Assembly: GCA_934098445.1 (NCBI GenBank)
Contig: CAKOOW010000019.1
Span: 1 to 21,523, forward strand
Origin: an uncultured Bacilli bacterium
GTDB lineage: Bacteria > Bacillota_I > Bacilli_A > RF39 > UBA660
Direction of reading: 5' to 3'
Length of the DNA: 21,523 nt
The translations under genes were made by a program, and so were the position numbers. Positions 14,281 to 21,523 of the stretch are shown piece after piece. Below the pieces are notes generated by a model. It was not told where the DNA came from, searched no databases, and was given only the letters and a program-made list of their open reading frames with translations. Within the stretch, counting starts at the first letter, position 1. Every line of letters begins with the position of its first letter.

Positions 14281-14880
14281 CTAGTTAGCTTTTGGTGCAA
14301 ATGACATATCAATGCTGAATGATTTACCAACTTGAGTATTTTGATTTTCTTTGTTAGCATATTCAACTACTAGATAGTAACTATCTTTAGTATTATATGC
14401 AACTGTAACGTCTAATGTTTTAGCAGCAGCACCACCGGCATCAATAACTACTTCAGCACCTGCTGGAATTGTGCAAGTTGCATTATCATAGTATTGAGTC
14501 CCAGTTGTTACAGGGCTTGAAGTACAAGTGATAGCAGTTGCTGATTTATATAATTTCCAAGTTACATCAGTAGCAAAATCACCAAGGGCAGGTGTAACAG
14601 TTATGGTTGCGTTAGCAGGTTCATCCCCAGCTTTACCATTTCCAATTACAGTAACAGGTTTAACAGTTTTAAATCCGGGTAGTGCATCAGTAGCAGTTAC
14701 CTTAGTACCCATATCCATTATAGCGGTAGCAATTACCTTAGTTTTAACTTCAGTCTTTGAATTATCAGCATTACTAGTAGTAATACTTGCAGTGAAGTAT
14801 GCAAATGTTGTACCGATTACGGCAGTTAATAGTGTAGCAACAGCTATTACACTTAAAAAGATAACATTTTTCTTCTCCAT
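14281..14880 (-). CDS. TasA/camelysin-like secreted protein with SipW-type signal peptide (Ala/Thr-rich)
   Basis: The 199-residue protein has MEKK, hydrophobic 7-23, then GTTFAYFT (23-30), a textbook SipW-type signal end; cleavage after A27 by analogy with TasA. The mature domain is Ala/Thr/Val-rich and beta-prone, with C119 and C136 as a possible disulfide, and ends NTQVGKSFSIDMSFAPKAN, resembling the ends of the other TasA-like protein and of the 903-residue protein. A strong promoter and GAGGAGG Shine-Dalgarno with a dedicated terminator suggest high expression, as expected for a major fibre subunit; that role is inference. Codon composition is richer in GC (Ala, Gly) than its neighbours, due to amino-acid content. 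Confidence 0.85.
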   Translation of the reverse strand: MEKKNVIFLSVIAVATLLTAVIGTTFAYFTASITTSNADNSKTEVKTKVIATAIMDMGTKVTATDALPGFKTVKPVTVIGNGKAGDEPANATITVTPALGDFATDVTWKLYKSATAITCTSSPVTTGTQYYDNATCTIPAGAEVVIDAGGAAAKTLDVTVAYNTKDSYYLVVEYANKENQNTQVGKSFSIDMSFAPKAN

Positions 14881-14906
14881 GATTTTTTATCCTCCTCTAT
14901 GATTAC

Positions 14907-14935
14907 ATAATAGCAAATTTGAAAAATTATTTCAA
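14907..14935 (-). promoter_or_regulatory. Promoter of the Ala/Thr-rich TasA-like gene
   Basis: Minus-strand TTGAAA (14930-14935), 17-nt spacer, TGC-extended TATTAT (14907-14912), 27 nt before the ATG and followed by GAGGAGG. Confidence 0.8.
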
Positions 14936-14980
14936 CCCCTTTTTGCCAAAATTTATAATTTGTAAATTTGCATATGACTA

Positions 14981-15235
14981 TTAAAGAAGGACTTGGGTCA
15001 CCTGATAACCATATATCTCCAAGATGGAAACTATTCTCCTACTCTTATGACCAGCATTGCAATATATATAATAATGTTTATTCTTATCTAGTAGGTTTTG
15101 AAAATGATAAGATAATTCTAAATACGGTATATTAATTGCTCCGTTTATATGTTTTATTTTATAGGTATTTGCATCTTCAACATCAATTAAGGGTCCCATA
15201 CTATTATGATAATCTTTAATACTTATTGATTGCAT
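14981..15235 (-). CDS. Short single-domain rhodanese-like protein
   Basis: The 84-residue cytoplasmic protein has the rhodanese pattern: LIDVED (16-21; compare IDVR), HINGAINIPY (29-38), and the active loop CNAGHKSR (59-66) with catalytic C59. Such domains transfer sulfur as a cysteine persulfide. It ends soon after GYQV, a little short of the usual closing glycine-rich turn. The Shine-Dalgarno AAAGGAG lies in the 3' arm of a terminator-like hairpin just upstream, which may limit translation or expression. No separate promoter is evident, so it may depend on read-through from the VirD4-like gene. Confidence 0.85.
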   Translation of the reverse strand: MQSISIKDYHNSMGPLIDVEDANTYKIKHINGAINIPYLELSYHFQNLLDKNKHYYIYCNAGHKSRRIVSILEIYGYQVTQVLL

Positions 15236-15272
15236 AAAAAAACTCCTTTCATCTTATTTTATGAAAAGAGTT
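15236..15272 (-). terminator. Terminator of virD4-like gene whose 3' arm holds the rhodanese Shine-Dalgarno
   Basis: On the minus strand a 12-bp stem (AACTCTTTTCAT with ATGAAAGGAGTT, one U-G pair, 8-nt loop) is followed by a T run that ends at the rhodanese ATG. AAAGGAG in the 3' arm is the gene's Shine-Dalgarno. The stem is perfect only in minus-strand RNA; the plus strand has a C-A mismatch. Confidence 0.78.
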
Positions 15273-15288
15273 ATTTTTAAGTTAAGTA

Positions 15289-18102
15289 TTAATCTTCCCC
15301 AAAGAAATCATCAAAGAATTCATCATCAGATATATTATCATCTATTTTTATATCATCTGGTTTAACATTGATTATAGGTTTATCTTCACTTTTAATTACT
15401 TCATTAGTTACTGGTTTTACTTCTTCTTTAATTGGTTCTTCTTTTACTGGTTCTTCCTTAACAGGACTACTTATAGTACTTTTTAAATAATTATCTTTTT
15501 CTTTATTAATTAAATCTTCGTTAATAAAGACATTATTATTTTCTTTAATATTAGCATTTTGTGGATTATATAATAAGTCTCTTAGACTAGCATTAGGGTT
15601 ATATTGAGGAACTTCTTCTAGAATTTCACTATCATTTATGATTGGTTCTTCTTTAATAGGCTCTACTGAAGGTTCTTTTGGTATTTCTACTTTTGGAAGT
15701 GGTTTTACCTCTTCTACTTTAGCTTCTTTTACTTCTGGAGTTTCTTCTTCTTTGTTATTAGAGCCTAAAAGATTTGCTAATAGTGTATCTATATCCGATT
15801 TATTAAAGTCATTAAAATCAGTTTTTGGGTTGTTAATTGGAGATAGTTCTTCATTTTTATCTAGGTTATGTTCAAAATTGATTGGTTCAGGTTTGATTGT
15901 AGGAGTTTTGATAGGTTTAGGCTCTACTACTTGTTTTGGTTCTTCAGTAATTACTTCTTCTTTAATTTCAGGTTTTATTTCTTGTTTTTGTTCTTGGATA
16001 TCATTAAATAATGAGTTATTAGTTAAATTATCTAAACCAATACTTGATAATTCCTGAAGAGTGTTCTTAGATGCTGGCTCTTTAACTTCTGCTTCTGGAA
16101 GTTTAGGGGTTTCTTCTTTCTTGACATTGGCTTCTTTTTCTTTGGCTTCTTCAGCATCTAATTCGGCTATCTTACGATCAATATCTTTTAACATAGCATC
16201 TAAATCAAGTCCGCCGCTTGGTGTACTAGGACTACTTGCTGGGGTCGGTTCAAAAGGATTAGATGGTCCGAAAGGATTAGTAGAAGTACCAAAGGGATTA
16301 GCGCCTCCAAATGGGGAGCTTCCAAATGGATTATCAAATAAATTAGGACCAAATGGGTTATTATTTGCTTGTGGATTATTTAAAGATTGTTCCTTTTTCT
16401 TTTCTTTAACAAAAGCTTTTATATCGAATAGGGCAACTGGTTTTGCTGCTCTTTCTGGGAATGGTTCATCAATCTGTTCATAACCCCAGTTCGTTTTATA
16501 ATCAAATTGTAACTTAGTTTTGAAGGGACCTTTACGCATTCTAATAAGCAAAGCTTCTCCCATTTTAAATTTTTGCAAGTCGGATACGGTTACTAATGGT
16601 GTTGAGGCAGTCTTATCTTTTTCTTTAGATTTAACTTCGCCACACATTTTACTTATTTCTTCTAAAGCGGCAAGTTCACTTGATATTAAGTAAATAGTAT
16701 TACCACAGTTACCACGAATTACTTCAGCTACTTCTTTGCCATAAACATCATTTAACTGAGCAAAGTTTTGAATAATAAAGGTAAAACGCATATCACGGCT
16801 ACGAGCAGCTGTTACCATTGAATCAACATCTTTTAATGGAGGCATATTAGCAAACTCATCTAGGATGAAGTTAGTTCTAATAGGTAATTTACCACCATTC
16901 TTTTGAGCAACATCAATTAAGGTTTCATAAGCCTGCTTAATAAAGATGGTAGCTAAGGCATGATAAGTTGTTTTTTCATCATGAATAACGATAAAAACAG
17001 CTGTCTTTTGTTTGCCGATATCTAGGATACTAAAGTCACTATGACCTAACATCTCTGATAGGTTTTGACGGGATGCAAATAGACGGATTTTCTGTCTAAA
17101 TGTTGACATGATACCACCTTTAGTATCACTAGGAGCATTAATTGTATTAGATGCAAAGGTATAAGCAGATGAAGCTTCACCTTTCATTGTAAAGTATTCT
17201 TTAGTATAAGTAGAAGGTCCTAAACGATCTTCACCAGATGTTGACATAACACTAATAGAATTAATATTAATTTCCTCTTCTTTAGCATCTTCAAAAAGTC
17301 CTAGAGCTAATCCTGAGAAAAAGTCAGCAGCACTTTTTTCCCAGAAAGGTTCCCCTTTATTATTAGGATCATAAAGAATATTTAAGGCAACATCATCTAA
17401 AAGTTCAGTTGCTTTATCCATATTACCTAATTTCATATATTGATATGGTAATGTTAATGGATTCCAAGCATTTCCTTTTAGTGGATCACGAAAGTTTAAA
17501 ACGATAACGTTATAACCTAAGTCTTTTAAACGATGAGCGGCAGAAGTATATAATTCACCTTTAGGGTCGGTAATAATCATTGACTCACCCTTTTTAGCAA
17601 GTAAGTTAACCAATGGTTTAACAATACATTGTGATTTACCAGAACCAGAAGCTCCGATAACAACAGTATGATATTCACCATTATCTACCCATACCTGATG
17701 TTTTTTAGTATCATAAATCAATGGTATACCAGCAGCTTTAACAGTTGGGGCTGTATAATCAACAGCCTCTATACCTCTATCGGTTTTAATATCCTTATCT
17801 TTAGCCCAAGATGAGTAACCAGTTTCTACTTTATCTTCAACAACTAATCCTATTCCCTTTTTACCTTTTTTCTCAAAAACATAAGAAGAGACAGATGCAA
17901 AAATAACTATTACACATACAATGTATAATAATAGTGTAAGTGCTAAATACTGTGTAAATGCTGGTATTGGATTTAATCCTGCTAAAGTACCTGTAGCGCC
18001 AAAGGTTACAAAGTTAACTACTCCAACAGCACACAAATATAGTAAAAGCACTAGAAAAACTGCTAATATTATTAAGTCTTTTTTAGATATTCTGAATTTC
18101 AC
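15289..18102 (-). CDS. VirD4/TraG-family coupling ATPase (CD1115-like) with long disordered C-terminus
   Basis: The 937-residue protein has two N-terminal membrane helices (about 9-34 and 51-74), then a cytoplasmic TraG/TraD ATPase domain. Walker A is GASGSGKS (150-157), followed by ITDPKGE (177-183). Walker B is FILDEF (412-417), and QNFAQL (445-450) is the TraG/VirD4 glutamine motif. Coupling proteins bring DNA or protein to type IV secretion channels. Residues ~570-937 are predicted disordered: an NPF-rich stretch (582-617), a short coiled-coil-like segment (about 633-662), Pro/Glu/Lys repeats, and an acidic Asp/Phe end. The start is GTG with GGGTGT upstream. No VirB4, VirB6 or relaxase lies in the window. 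The core family call is firm; the substrate is unknown. Confidence 0.9.
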   Translation of the reverse strand: MKFRISKKDLIILAVFLVLLLYLCAVGVVNFVTFGATGTLAGLNPIPAFTQYLALTLLLYIVCVIVIFASVSSYVFEKKGKKGIGLVVEDKVETGYSSWAKDKDIKTDRGIEAVDYTAPTVKAAGIPLIYDTKKHQVWVDNGEYHTVVIGASGSGKSQCIVKPLVNLLAKKGESMIITDPKGELYTSAAHRLKDLGYNVIVLNFRDPLKGNAWNPLTLPYQYMKLGNMDKATELLDDVALNILYDPNNKGEPFWEKSAADFFSGLALGLFEDAKEEEININSISVMSTSGEDRLGPSTYTKEYFTMKGEASSAYTFASNTINAPSDTKGGIMSTFRQKIRLFASRQNLSEMLGHSDFSILDIGKQKTAVFIVIHDEKTTYHALATIFIKQAYETLIDVAQKNGGKLPIRTNFILDEFANMPPLKDVDSMVTAARSRDMRFTFIIQNFAQLNDVYGKEVAEVIRGNCGNTIYLISSELAALEEISKMCGEVKSKEKDKTASTPLVTVSDLQKFKMGEALLIRMRKGPFKTKLQFDYKTNWGYEQIDEPFPERAAKPVALFDIKAFVKEKKKEQSLNNPQANNNPFGPNLFDNPFGSSPFGGANPFGTSTNPFGPSNPFEPTPASSPSTPSGGLDLDAMLKDIDRKIAELDAEEAKEKEANVKKEETPKLPEAEVKEPASKNTLQELSSIGLDNLTNNSLFNDIQEQKQEIKPEIKEEVITEEPKQVVEPKPIKTPTIKPEPINFEHNLDKNEELSPINNPKTDFNDFNKSDIDTLLANLLGSNNKEEETPEVKEAKVEEVKPLPKVEIPKEPSVEPIKEEPIINDSEILEEVPQYNPNASLRDLLYNPQNANIKENNNVFINEDLINKEKDNYLKSTISSPVKEEPVKEEPIKEEVKPVTNEVIKSEDKPIINVKPDDIKIDDNISDDEFFDDFFGED

Positions 18103-18127
18103 TTTTAAACACCCAATTTCTATTCAT

Positions 18128-18133
18128 ATTATA
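18128..18133 (-). promoter_or_regulatory. Possible -10 element for the VirD4-like gene
   Basis: Minus-strand TATAGTATAAT with a perfect TATAAT at 18128-18133, about 26 nt before the GTG start. No convincing -35 is seen. The same TATAGTATAAT string occurs at the thioredoxin-like gene's promoter. Confidence 0.4.
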
Positions 18134-18153
18134 CTATAATAGTTAAAAGATAA

Positions 18154-18918
18154 CTAGAATAATTTTTTCTTTTTATTAAAGAAGTTTACGACAGCAATTA
18201 TAATAACTATGTAAAGACCAATAATAAAGATGATATGAAAAGCTGTATTATTTTTTTTGACGTTGCTATTGTCTTTTTTTGTATTATCTTCTTTAATTTG
18301 TTCATTTTTTGACCTTTCTATATTCATAGATAAGGATATTGTTTTATAATTATTTTTATCTAACTTCCATGTATATGTATTATTTTCTACAGAGTCAGCA
18401 TTATTAGATGTTACTGTTAATTCTGTATAAATGGATATAGTTACATCATCTATCTCATCTAATAATCCAACTGGTATATTATCTAGATGAAGTATTATAT
18501 TATTATCATTAATTATGATACTATCTTTTATAATATTATTTATAAAGAAATTGTTTTTTAATGATAATTCTTTTTTTCCACCACCGAAACTATATTCATA
18601 TAATTCATTTTTAGTTGACCAACCACTTAAATAATTATCTCTATCAAAATTATCTTTGTTTATATAAAACTTATCAATATACTCATTTACTTTATATCTA
18701 CTATATTTATCAAGATAAGTTCTATTTTTTTCAAAATTATCCATACTTCCAGTAGAATAGCTAAAAGCATTTTGATAGGCTTTCAAAGAAGTTTCAGTTA
18801 ATGTAAGTCTTTCATCAATATTTTCTTCGGTAATAGTAGCTTTATAAACGACACTGCAGCCATTACAAACAAATATTAAAGAAACTAAAACAAATAATAA
18901 TCTTAATTTTTTTTGCAT
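18154..18918 (-). CDS. Lipoprotein with C-terminal membrane anchor (paralogue 2)
   Basis: The 254-residue protein has a lipoprotein signal: hydrophobic 7-17, then CNGC with the modified cysteine at 21. A beta-rich outer domain follows (about 22-205), then a Lys/Asn-rich linker and a second membrane segment (about 226-245) with a KKKK stop-transfer. It is similar to the upstream gene: NADSVxxNxYxWxxxK (172-188) followed by a beta strand occurs in both. It resembles LppM-type lipoproteins in layout, but this is tentative. TAA of the upstream gene is immediately followed by this ATG, so the two are coupled. Confidence 0.75.
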   Translation of the reverse strand: MQKKLRLLFVLVSLIFVCNGCSVVYKATITEENIDERLTLTETSLKAYQNAFSYSTGSMDNFEKNRTYLDKYSRYKVNEYIDKFYINKDNFDRDNYLSGWSTKNELYEYSFGGGKKELSLKNNFFINNIIKDSIIINDNNIILHLDNIPVGLLDEIDDVTISIYTELTVTSNNADSVENNTYTWKLDKNNYKTISLSMNIERSKNEQIKEDNTKKDNSNVKKNNTAFHIIFIIGLYIVIIIAVVNFFNKKKKLF

Positions 18919-19653
18919 TTAAACCTCTTTTTTCTTTTTCTTAGTAATAATTATTACTATAATTACTATGTATATAAAGACTACTAATAGCACTATTGGA
19001 ATAGTTAGTTTATTCTTTTTCTCTTGACTAGTATTTCTGTTATTTAATTCTTCTTGAGTTTGAGTTAAATCAACCTCAAAATTAATCTTTTTAGTATCAT
19101 TATTTTCTTTATTTACATACCAAACATATCTGTTGCCAATGACAGAATCAGCGTTATTTTTAATCACAGTATAATCAGTTACTATATTAACTGTTAAATT
19201 AGTAAATTCATCTACATACTTTAACCTATTATTAGGACTTCCCATTGATATACTTAATATGTTATTTTTGAATGTTATATCTTTGTAATTATATGATATT
19301 GCTAATGAATTAGCTTCACCATATTTTTCGACTGGATAATTATATTCATAGTACAGATGATAGCCATTTTCATCTATATTGTAAGTTTGATTATAATATT
19401 CAACATTATCATATTTAATGCTAAAATCATCATATTCTGGAATTTTATCATCATCATATACTGGATATTTTTTCTTATAATTCTGCATTATATCAGTAAC
19501 AGTTCTGGTTGCACTTACATTATCTAAAACTTCTATTTTTTCATTTATATTATTTTTATCAATTATTATAGTATAGCTTGCTTCACAGCCATTAAGGAAA
19601 ATTAATCCAACTAATACTAATATTAACTTTTTGGTCTTGGATCGTAACACCAT
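18919..19653 (-). CDS. Lipoprotein with C-terminal membrane anchor (paralogue 1)
   Basis: The 244-residue protein has a lipobox FLNGC (C23) after hydrophobic 10-20, a Tyr/Asn/Asp-rich outer domain (24-200), and a C-terminal membrane segment (about 216-237) ending KKKKK. The NADSVIGNRYVWYVNKEN stretch (166-183) matches the downstream paralogue. The ATG at 19653 has GGGG nearby and overlaps the peptidoglycan-hydrolase gene by 31 nt, so translation is probably coupled. It may act with the hydrolase at the envelope; no catalytic motif is seen. Confidence 0.75.
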   Translation of the reverse strand: MVLRSKTKKLILVLVGLIFLNGCEASYTIIIDKNNINEKIEVLDNVSATRTVTDIMQNYKKKYPVYDDDKIPEYDDFSIKYDNVEYYNQTYNIDENGYHLYYEYNYPVEKYGEANSLAISYNYKDITFKNNILSISMGSPNNRLKYVDEFTNLTVNIVTDYTVIKNNADSVIGNRYVWYVNKENNDTKKINFEVDLTQTQEELNNRNTSQEKKNKLTIPIVLLVVFIYIVIIVIIITKKKKKEV

Positions 19654-21523
19654 GTATACCCCATTTCATCAAAAGGCAAATAATCTCTTGGAAATACCAC
19701 TATTGAAGTACCCGTTTTCATCATTTGATAATGAAGATGATACCCACGTCCAGCTGGTGTTGTTCGTCCTGTATTACCAACTTCACCTATTTTTTGACCA
19801 GCTTCTACGTGCTGACCAACAACTAAACTTTCTCTTTTACTAAAGTGGAAATAATAACTAGTAGTCCCATCTCCATTATCTATAGCAACACCAATACCCT
19901 CTTCTTTATCACCTGTACATGCATCGTTGGTTGTACATTGTCTTGTCATTGTACTATATAATTTTGATACAGTCCCGGAATGTGCGGCGTAAACCGGAGT
20001 TCCACCTGGAGCCGCAAAATCTATACCATTATGCTTAGTAAGTGTGTGATCAGAGTCACACCTATCCTTTATTTCTCCAGATATATAAGTAAATGTATTT
20101 ATTGGCATTATATAACCAGTTGAAGCTTTTCCAATGTCAGCATCATAGAAAAATTGAATAACCTCTTTATAATTTTTTCCTTGTTCAATTACTAAGTATG
20201 CTGCTCCCCATTGGCTCATCCCATTACCATGACTATGTTGATGATTATAGCTTATAGTTCCTTGAGATATTCTACTTTCTATCCATTTTATTGGAACTTT
20301 TAAATTTTTTTGTTTTAAATAATAATATTCTGAATCTTTAGAAGCATATGTAAATGCATCCCACTGAGCTTGTCTAGAAATTTGACCATTTACCATAATA
20401 TATTCGCCACTTGTTTCTTGAACTGCTTGAGTAATTTCTGCTGAAGTATTAGGCTTAAATCCCATTGTACTTAATGAGGTTGTTATCGTGCAAGTATCGC
20501 CATCTAAAGAACCGGCTTTTTTATTATATTTTACCGTATTGTAAAGATAAGTTCTGGCGGCCACTGCATGAGCTTTTATAATATCAGGATACTGTTTCCA
20601 TCGACTATCTATTTCATTAGCAACAACACCAGCGATAAATTCATCAAAGGAGTATACACCAGAAAAATCTTTATCATGACCGTTGCCCGTTCCAATCATG
20701 TTGTCTACAACTTTTACTTGAGAACATAAGTCATTTACAACTATTGTTCCAATACTACCATTACTATTACTACCATCTTTTTGATAATCGCATACGGGAT
20801 ATATGCCAATAACTTCACCATCATTGTCATCCTTGGTATTATCATCTTCACTAGTTGAAACATCTTCAGTTATATCAGAATCATTATTAGATGTTACTTC
20901 TTCATAATCAGGACTACCCTCTATATAATCTCTAATAATTTTCTTATAATCGCTACCAGTTGCTGAAGATGTTCCTAAAATACTTTTATATCCATCATAG
21001 AAAATATCTATTCTCTGAGTATAAATATCTACAACTTCACTAATAACACTATCTGCAGCAGTTTTGGCTTTATTATAATAATCATTCTTTCTTTTAGTCT
21101 CTTCATCCTCTTCTGGTTGTTCTTCAGATACTTGAGTATTTTGACCAGCATCAGCACCAGAAACCCCATCTACCTCACCACTACTGGAATCATCTATATT
21201 ATCTGAAGATGTATCATCATTATTAGTTGTGTCATTTTGTATCGTTGGAATGTATATATTATTAAATCTTGATCCTTCATTAACAGTACAAGCTTCATTT
21301 GTATAATCATAATCAGAAAAAGCTGCTATATCAGAGTGAATTACAACACTAAATGCTTTTAATAGATTCTGATCTACATCGGCATCCATAACAGCATAAT
21401 CATCATGTTCATAATAATTTACAATAGCACCAGCAATATATTCATCCATTGAATAAGTTTTATCGCCAGCTTCACTTTTAATTACTACTTTATTGCAACT
21501 AGGTGTTACATAACATACTGTAC
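19623..21523 (-). CDS. SpoIID-domain / M23 peptidase fusion, peptidoglycan remodelling (5' end beyond window)
   Basis: The frame stays open for 24 codons upstream of the first visible ATG (21449) to the window edge, so the N-terminus is missing. Numbering is from that ATG. Residues ~262-440 form a SpoIID-type domain (YSFDEFIAGVVANE 266-279, AHAVAARTYL 293-302, HGNGMSQWGA 407-416), a family with glycan-strand cleaving activity. Residues ~460-595 form an M23 domain with HNGIDF (473-478), HF (535-536) and HLHYQ (571-575), the zinc ligands of endopeptidases. An incomplete SpoIID-like start (MDEYIAGAIV 1-10) lies at the visible N-terminus, and an acidic low-complexity linker follows (about 70-260). 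It probably acts outside the membrane on the wall. Its neighbours are two lipoproteins and a VirD4-like ATPase. Confidence 0.88.
   Translation of the reverse strand, partial: TVCYVTPSCNKVVIKSEAGDKTYSMDEYIAGAIVNYYEHDDYAVMDADVDQNLLKAFSVVIHSDIAAFSDYDYTNEACTVNEGSRFNNIYIPTIQNDTTNNDDTSSDNIDDSSSGEVDGVSGADAGQNTQVSEEQPEEDEETKRKNDYYNKAKTAADSVISEVVDIYTQRIDIFYDGYKSILGTSSATGSDYKKIIRDYIEGSPDYEEVTSNNDSDITEDVSTSEDDNTKDDNDGEVIGIYPVCDYQKDGSNSNGSIGTIVVNDLCSQVKVVDNMIGTGNGHDKDFSGVYSFDEFIAGVVANEIDSRWKQYPDIIKAHAVAARTYLYNTVKYNKKAGSLDGDTCTITTSLSTMGFKPNTSAEITQAVQETSGEYIMVNGQISRQAQWDAFTYASKDSEYYYLKQKNLKVPIKWIESRISQGTISYNHQHSHGNGMSQWGAAYLVIEQGKNYKEVIQFFYDADIGKASTGYIMPINTFTYISGEIKDRCDSDHTLTKHNGIDFAAPGGTPVYAAHSGTVSKLYSTMTRQCTTNDACTGDKEEGIGVAIDNGDGTTSYYFHFSKRESLVVGQHVEAGQKIGEVGNTGRTTPAGRGYHLHYQMMKTGTSIVVFPRDYLPFDEMGYTWCYDPRPKS

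Noticed and set aside
15638..16483. Plus-strand open frames opposite the VirD4-like tail
   Set aside because: They arise from low-complexity Glu/Pro/Lys codons read in antisense; the minus-strand frame is continuous with a conserved ATPase domain.

Overview
The window looks like chromosomal DNA from a low-GC, A+T-rich Bacillota-type bacterium that uses the standard code. TGA closes genes such as tmk and the thioredoxin-like gene, and in the latter it sits directly beside an intrinsic terminator. Shine-Dalgarno sites, U-tract terminators, RNase J, a SpoVIF-like protein, a SipW-type signal peptidase and a CD1115-like VirD4 ATPase all fit the Bacilli/Erysipelotrichia/RF39 side of the Bacillota. 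This placement is inference from gene content, not a phylogeny.

Layout. Positions 1-3216 (minus strand) hold a truncated Cof-type HAD hydrolase, then an operon-like run of a tandem ThyX-like protein, thymidylate kinase (tmk) and a YqeG-family phosphatase. Positions 3259-4701 hold two envelope genes: a membrane-anchored thioredoxin-fold protein with its own promoter and terminator, and a ZIP-family metal transporter. Positions 4741-6790 are the only plus-strand block: tRNA-Thr(GGU), then RNase J, each with its own promoter and terminator. Positions 6796-9071 (minus) hold a membrane-spanning XRE-type regulator, a strong terminator, and a secreted four-cysteine protein with a transcribed tail of unclear coding status.

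The most distinctive part is 9376-14935. Two TasA/camelysin-like secreted proteins carry SipW-type signal peptides. The second begins a tight operon: TasA-like protein, a small one-TM protein, a 903-residue membrane-anchored protein built of Asp/Asn-rich 12-residue calcium-loop-like repeats, and a SipW-like signal peptidase. The C-terminal domain of the repeat protein resembles the TasA-like subunits, which suggests that it holds a fibre subunit-like domain away from the membrane on a calcium-dependent stalk. A SpoVIF-like gene follows.

Positions 14981-21523 (minus) hold a SpoIID-M23 peptidoglycan-remodelling protein (truncated at its N-terminus by the window edge), two paralogous lipoproteins with a second C-terminal membrane anchor, a VirD4/TraG-like ATPase with a long disordered tail, and a short rhodanese whose Shine-Dalgarno lies inside the terminator hairpin that follows virD4. 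A wall hydrolase plus coupling ATPase suggests part of a type IV secretion-like machine, but no other T4SS gene is visible here.
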